From Natronorubrum thiooxidans (GTDB taxonomy: Archaea; Halobacteriota; Halobacteria; Halobacteriales; Natrialbaceae), in contig NZ_FTNR01000001.1 of assembly GCF_900156475.1 (NCBI RefSeq), positions 310,001-374,000 on the forward strand: a stretch of 64,000 nt of DNA, in the 5' to 3' direction. Of this stretch, positions 61,380-64,000 are shown piece after piece. Below the pieces are notes generated by a model. It worked only from the letters and a program-made list of their open reading frames with translations, ran no database searches and was not told where the DNA came from. How positions within the stretch are numbered: position 1 is the stretch's first letter; every line of letters begins with the position of its first letter. The translations under genes and the position numbers were made by a program.

Positions 61380-62414
61380 TCAGTTACCGGTCACCGAATC
61401 GCGCGCCCAGAACTCGCTGTCTTTTTTCAGCTTTGGAACCCACGTGTCGTTCGTCTTCGAGAGGAGTGCCACACGGGAGGCAGGAACGCCCTTACACTCC
61501 GTGAACTCGGGCATGTACTCCCCGACCCGTTCGGTGAACTCGACGACTTCCTCGTGGTCAGGCATCGCCGAGCGGTCGAGTCGACCCTGCGAGTGACCCA
61601 CGTGCATGTAGGCTTTCATCTCGATGAAGTCCGGATCGGCCTGCTGGAAAAAGCCGGCGTACCAGTCGGGGTGGTGCATGTTCTCGCCTTTGACGAGTGT
61701 CGTCCGGAGCACGGTTCGGGTTTCGTCCTTGTCGGCGAGAACGGCCATCGTCTCGAGTAACTTCTCCCAGGCGTCGTCTTCCATCGCGCCGACGACCTGA
61801 TCGAAGGTGTGGCGTTCGGGGGCGTCGACGCTGACGTACAGTTGTGTGGGGTCACACTCCCGGAGCACCTCCGGTCGGGTGCCGTTCGAGACGAGAAACG
61901 TAGTGATGTCGCGGTCGTGGAAGGCCTCGATGAGTTCCGGCAGGTAGGGATACAGCGACGGTTCGCCGTCGAGCGAGATGGCGACGTGGCGGGGCTCCAT
62001 CGCCTGATCGAACACCTCGCGTGGAACGTCGTCGTTGCCACCGAAGCCGGAAAGGAGTCGTTTCTGGAGTTTGAGCGAGGCGTCGACGACAGCTTCGGGG
62101 TCGTCCCACTCGACGTCGTCCATCTCGTAGGAGTGACCCTGATGGTCGCGCCAGCAGAAGACACAGCGCTCGTTACACCGCACGACGGGCGTCATCTGGA
62201 TACAGCGATGGGACTCGATTCCATAATAGATGTTCTTGTAGCATTTTCCCTCGCCACGGATGGCGTTTGCCGTCCACCCACACGTTTGGGCGGCGGTGTG
62301 GTTCTCGCTGTGATAATCTGGACTCGAGACCTGCATCGCACCGCCGTCGCCGTCGCCCTCGTTCTGTTCGGCGTCGGATCCGGCGTCGACGCCTGTCTCG
62401 GCGGAATTGCTCAT
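61380..62414 (-). CDS. taw1: 4-demethylwyosine synthase (Taw1/TYW1-like radical SAM)
   Basis: Protein of 344 aa. The radical SAM cluster is C-x3-C-x2-C in VVRCNERCVFCWRDHQGHS, preceded by CGWTANAIRGEGKCYKN and SHRCIQMTPV, which supply a second 4Fe-4S cluster in this family. AISLDGEPSLYPYLP and FLVSNGTRPEVL follow. It builds the tricyclic base of wyosine at position 37 of tRNA-Phe from N1-methylguanosine and pyruvate. The acidic N-terminal 35 residues are a halophilic extension. Confidence 0.95.
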   Translation of the reverse strand: MSNSAETGVDAGSDAEQNEGDGDGGAMQVSSPDYHSENHTAAQTCGWTANAIRGEGKCYKNIYYGIESHRCIQMTPVVRCNERCVFCWRDHQGHSYEMDDVEWDDPEAVVDASLKLQKRLLSGFGGNDDVPREVFDQAMEPRHVAISLDGEPSLYPYLPELIEAFHDRDITTFLVSNGTRPEVLRECDPTQLYVSVDAPERHTFDQVVGAMEDDAWEKLLETMAVLADKDETRTVLRTTLVKGENMHHPDWYAGFFQQADPDFIEMKAYMHVGHSQGRLDRSAMPDHEEVVEFTERVGEYMPEFTECKGVPASRVALLSKTNDTWVPKLKKDSEFWARDSVTGN

Positions 62415-62466
62415 GTTGCCCCCGATTGGGTGGGCGCGGACAAAAGCCGTGTGGTGTGGGTTTGGG

Positions 62467-62769
62467 TTACTCGCCGTTCGATTTGTGCGGGAGCTCGCCC
62501 GGTTCGGCGGGCTCGTCGTCCTCGGTCGTCACCTCGCGCTCGAAGCCGTACAGGACCAGCCCCGTGTTGGCGGTCAGGAGAACGCCGGTCATCGGGGCTG
62601 TCGGGACGAACAGATACAGCCCGACGCCAACTGCGAAGGTCCCCGCCACGAGCACGGCCCACAACAGCGGCCGCGAGACGTCGACTCGCATCGCATCCCA
62701 GTAGGTCACGCCAAAGAGACCGACCGTCGCCACGAGTCCGAAGACGGCGACGAGGACAGCAGCTACCAT
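62467..62769 (-). CDS. Small membrane protein
   Basis: Protein of 100 aa. Three hydrophobic helices (about 2-24, 36-54, 59-76) with short polar loops and an acidic tail (EVTTEDDEPAEPGELPHKSN). No motif recognised. Its start is 71 bases from the stop of the HAD gene and its stop is 52 bases from Taw1, all read left, so the three may be one operon. Confidence 0.7.
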   Translation of the reverse strand: MVAAVLVAVFGLVATVGLFGVTYWDAMRVDVSRPLLWAVLVAGTFAVGVGLYLFVPTAPMTGVLLTANTGLVLYGFEREVTTEDDEPAEPGELPHKSNGE

Positions 62770-62840
62770 ACACGGTGGTTAGCCGGCGAAAAGAAAAGCG
62801 TTCTGCGTCTCACACGGATTCGATCGAGTCCTCCCACCGC

Positions 62841-63524
62841 CTACGCCGTTCCGCGGACCTGCTCAAGCACGGCCAACGTTCCATCCGCGTGGGTCGCCTC
62901 GAGCACTTCGTCGGCCGCGGTTTTGGCCATCTCGTCGGCGTTCGCGACGGCAAAGCTCCGGCCGACGGCGTCGAACGACGAGACGTCATTGATCGAGTCG
63001 CCGACGGCGACGGCTGCCTCGAGGTCGAACGAGACGTGGTCGGCGATCGTTTCGAGGCCGTCGCCTTTCGTCGGGGTCGTATCCTTGACGTGGTAGGCGT
63101 AGCCGGTGTCGATCACCTCGAGGCCGTGTTTCGCAGCGATCTCGCGCAATGGCTCGATGGGCTGCTCGAGATTGATGGCGATCTCGGTTTCCCGCCAGCG
63201 ATTAACAGTGTCTTCTGTGCCCCAGCCGAGCGTGTAGCCGGCGGCGCGGTACTCCTCGGTGACGGCCTGGGCGGCCTCGCGATCGGCGGTAAAGAAGACG
63301 TCGTCGCCGGTGTAGACGACGCCGCCGTTTTCGGCGACGACGAGTTCCGGAATCCCGGTGAAATGACAGAGTGCGACGGGGTAGGGAAACGCCTTCCCGG
63401 TCGCGATCACGACGGGTGCCTCCCACTCGCGGATGGGGTCGAAGATGCGCGGGTCGATACCCCACCCGTCGGGCCGGGTCAGCGTGCCGTCGATGTCGAG
63501 CACGAGCGGCGGATCGGCAGTCAT
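62841..63524 (-). CDS. HAD-family phosphatase (archaeal phosphoglycolate phosphatase type)
   Basis: Protein of 227 aa from MTADPPLVLDIDGTLT at 63524 (a GTG three codons upstream is possible). HAD motifs: VLDIDGTLTRPDG with the nucleophile and acid Asp, VVIATGKAFPYPV (motif II), and VAVGDSINDVSSF (motif IV) with the Lys near TPTKGDGLETI. The C2-cap layout matches the archaeal phosphoglycolate phosphatase of Cof-like HADs, which detoxifies 2-phosphoglycolate. Other sugar phosphatases remain possible. Confidence 0.9.
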   Translation of the reverse strand: MTADPPLVLDIDGTLTRPDGWGIDPRIFDPIREWEAPVVIATGKAFPYPVALCHFTGIPELVVAENGGVVYTGDDVFFTADREAAQAVTEEYRAAGYTLGWGTEDTVNRWRETEIAINLEQPIEPLREIAAKHGLEVIDTGYAYHVKDTTPTKGDGLETIADHVSFDLEAAVAVGDSINDVSSFDAVGRSFAVANADEMAKTAADEVLEATHADGTLAVLEQVRGTA

Positions 63525-63597
63525 AGCCGTCACTCGAGCGTTCCGTCACCTAAAGGAGTCGGTTCACGGAAAGTGGCGGTGGCTCCTCGAGGCTCGT

Positions 63598-64000
63598 TCA
63601 GAGCGCGAGGTAGCCCGCGTTGGGGAGGAGCCCGAGCAGATAGAGGATGCCGAGGAGGAACATGAAGATCGCGATCGCCATCGCCGGCGGGTCGACGTGG
63701 GTCCCGGAGTGGGAGTAGAACATGCGCTGGGTCACTTCGGCGAACAGGCCACTGATCGCGCCGAACGCGCCGGCGGCGAGTAACGCGACCGGCTCGCTCC
63801 CGATGACGGGCATCGCGAGAATCGCCCCCACCGCGCCGAGCAGCGTGATGTGGTGTGTGACAGGGATCTTCTCGACGCCGAGGTTGAGAAACAGCAGGCT
63901 GATCGCGGAGATCGCATAGCCCATGAAGATGCTTCCCGTCTCGAGCCAGATGTAGCCGCCGAGGACGCCACCGATGAGGCCGATGGTGACGATGCCGGAC
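63598..64000 (-). CDS. Multi-pass membrane protein, 5' end cut by the window
   Basis: The open frame continues past 63924 to the end of the window (SGIVTIGLIGGVLGGYIWLE then TGSIFMGYA), so the start lies outside. At least four hydrophobic helices are visible in the 134 codons present. His residues in THHITLLGAVG and TQRMFYSHSGTH stand between helices. No family identified. It is 73 bases upstream of the HAD gene in the same direction. Confidence 0.75.
   Translation of the reverse strand, partial: SGIVTIGLIGGVLGGYIWLETGSIFMGYAISAISLLFLNLGVEKIPVTHHITLLGAVGAILAMPVIGSEPVALLAAGAFGAISGLFAEVTQRMFYSHSGTHVDPPAMAIAIFMFLLGILYLLGLLPNAGYLAL

Noticed and set aside
61809-63665. Very long plus-strand open frame (618 codons) over Taw1, the small membrane gene and the HAD gene
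   Set aside because: It is antisense to three genes with clear motifs and its translation has the Arg/Val/Gly-rich composition of high-GC shadow frames.

Overview
This window is a chromosomal segment of a halophilic archaeon (Halobacteria, probably in or near the Natrialbales). The support is very high GC, strongly acidic proteins, TATA boxes about 28 bases ahead of many start codons (leaderless genes), archaeal information genes (Spt5, SecE, MBF1, archaeal TyrRS and AspRS), archaeal lipid and CoA enzymes (GGGP synthase, pantoate kinase, phosphopantoate-beta-alanine ligase, CTP-dependent riboflavin kinase) and many small haloarchaeal zinc proteins. Genes are densely packed. I see no rRNA, CRISPR array, prophage or intact insertion sequence. 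One tRNA gene, tRNA-Leu(GAG), is present.

Layout. 0-19 kb: a DUF7139-like membrane protein, a YdjM-like protein, CinA/PncC, a PLP aminotransferase, a Get3/ArsA-like ATPase, a universal stress protein, MFS and SLC13 transporters, an SDR, endonuclease V, an AN1-finger rhomboid, the DUF5788-PolX-Mut7C cluster, a PHP-like protein, an ECHDC3-like crotonase and a tandem C2H2 mini-protein. 19-30 kb: secE-spt5, a Tat-exported HtrA protease divergent from a GH15 glucosidase, then a sugar-acid module in which two nearly identical sugar-acid dehydratases bracket glucose dehydrogenase and KDPG aldolase (semi-phosphorylative Entner-Doudoroff steps; no KDG kinase in the window), then MBF1 and tRNA-Leu. 30-41 kb: purF, a MutS2-like ATPase, an amidohydrolase, a UspA, birA, an acyl-CoA dehydrogenase and tyrS.

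41-50 kb: the two archaeal CoA enzymes (phosphopantoate-beta-alanine ligase and pantoate kinase) lie about 6 kb apart around a methyltransferase, a Bat-type regulator, a DUF6176-like protein and the most unusual protein here, a 964-residue membrane protein with 13 DUF1508/YegP-type repeats. 50-64 kb: a nondiscriminating-type aspS, a cytochrome P450 with a divergent Bat-type regulator, a sirtuin, a ZIP transporter, GGGP synthase, ilvE, ribK-ribB, a DICT-domain regulator, a DUF1059 mini-protein, the wyosine enzyme Taw1, a HAD phosphatase and a membrane protein cut by the window edge.

Most noteworthy: the 13-repeat DUF1508 membrane protein and its shorter paralogue at the other end of the window; downstream degenerate copies of the 3' ends of both aspS (two extra copies) and spt5 (one extra copy), each keeping frame and stop; and the duplicated dehydratase genes. 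Names given as DUF families are from memory of the families, not from a search.
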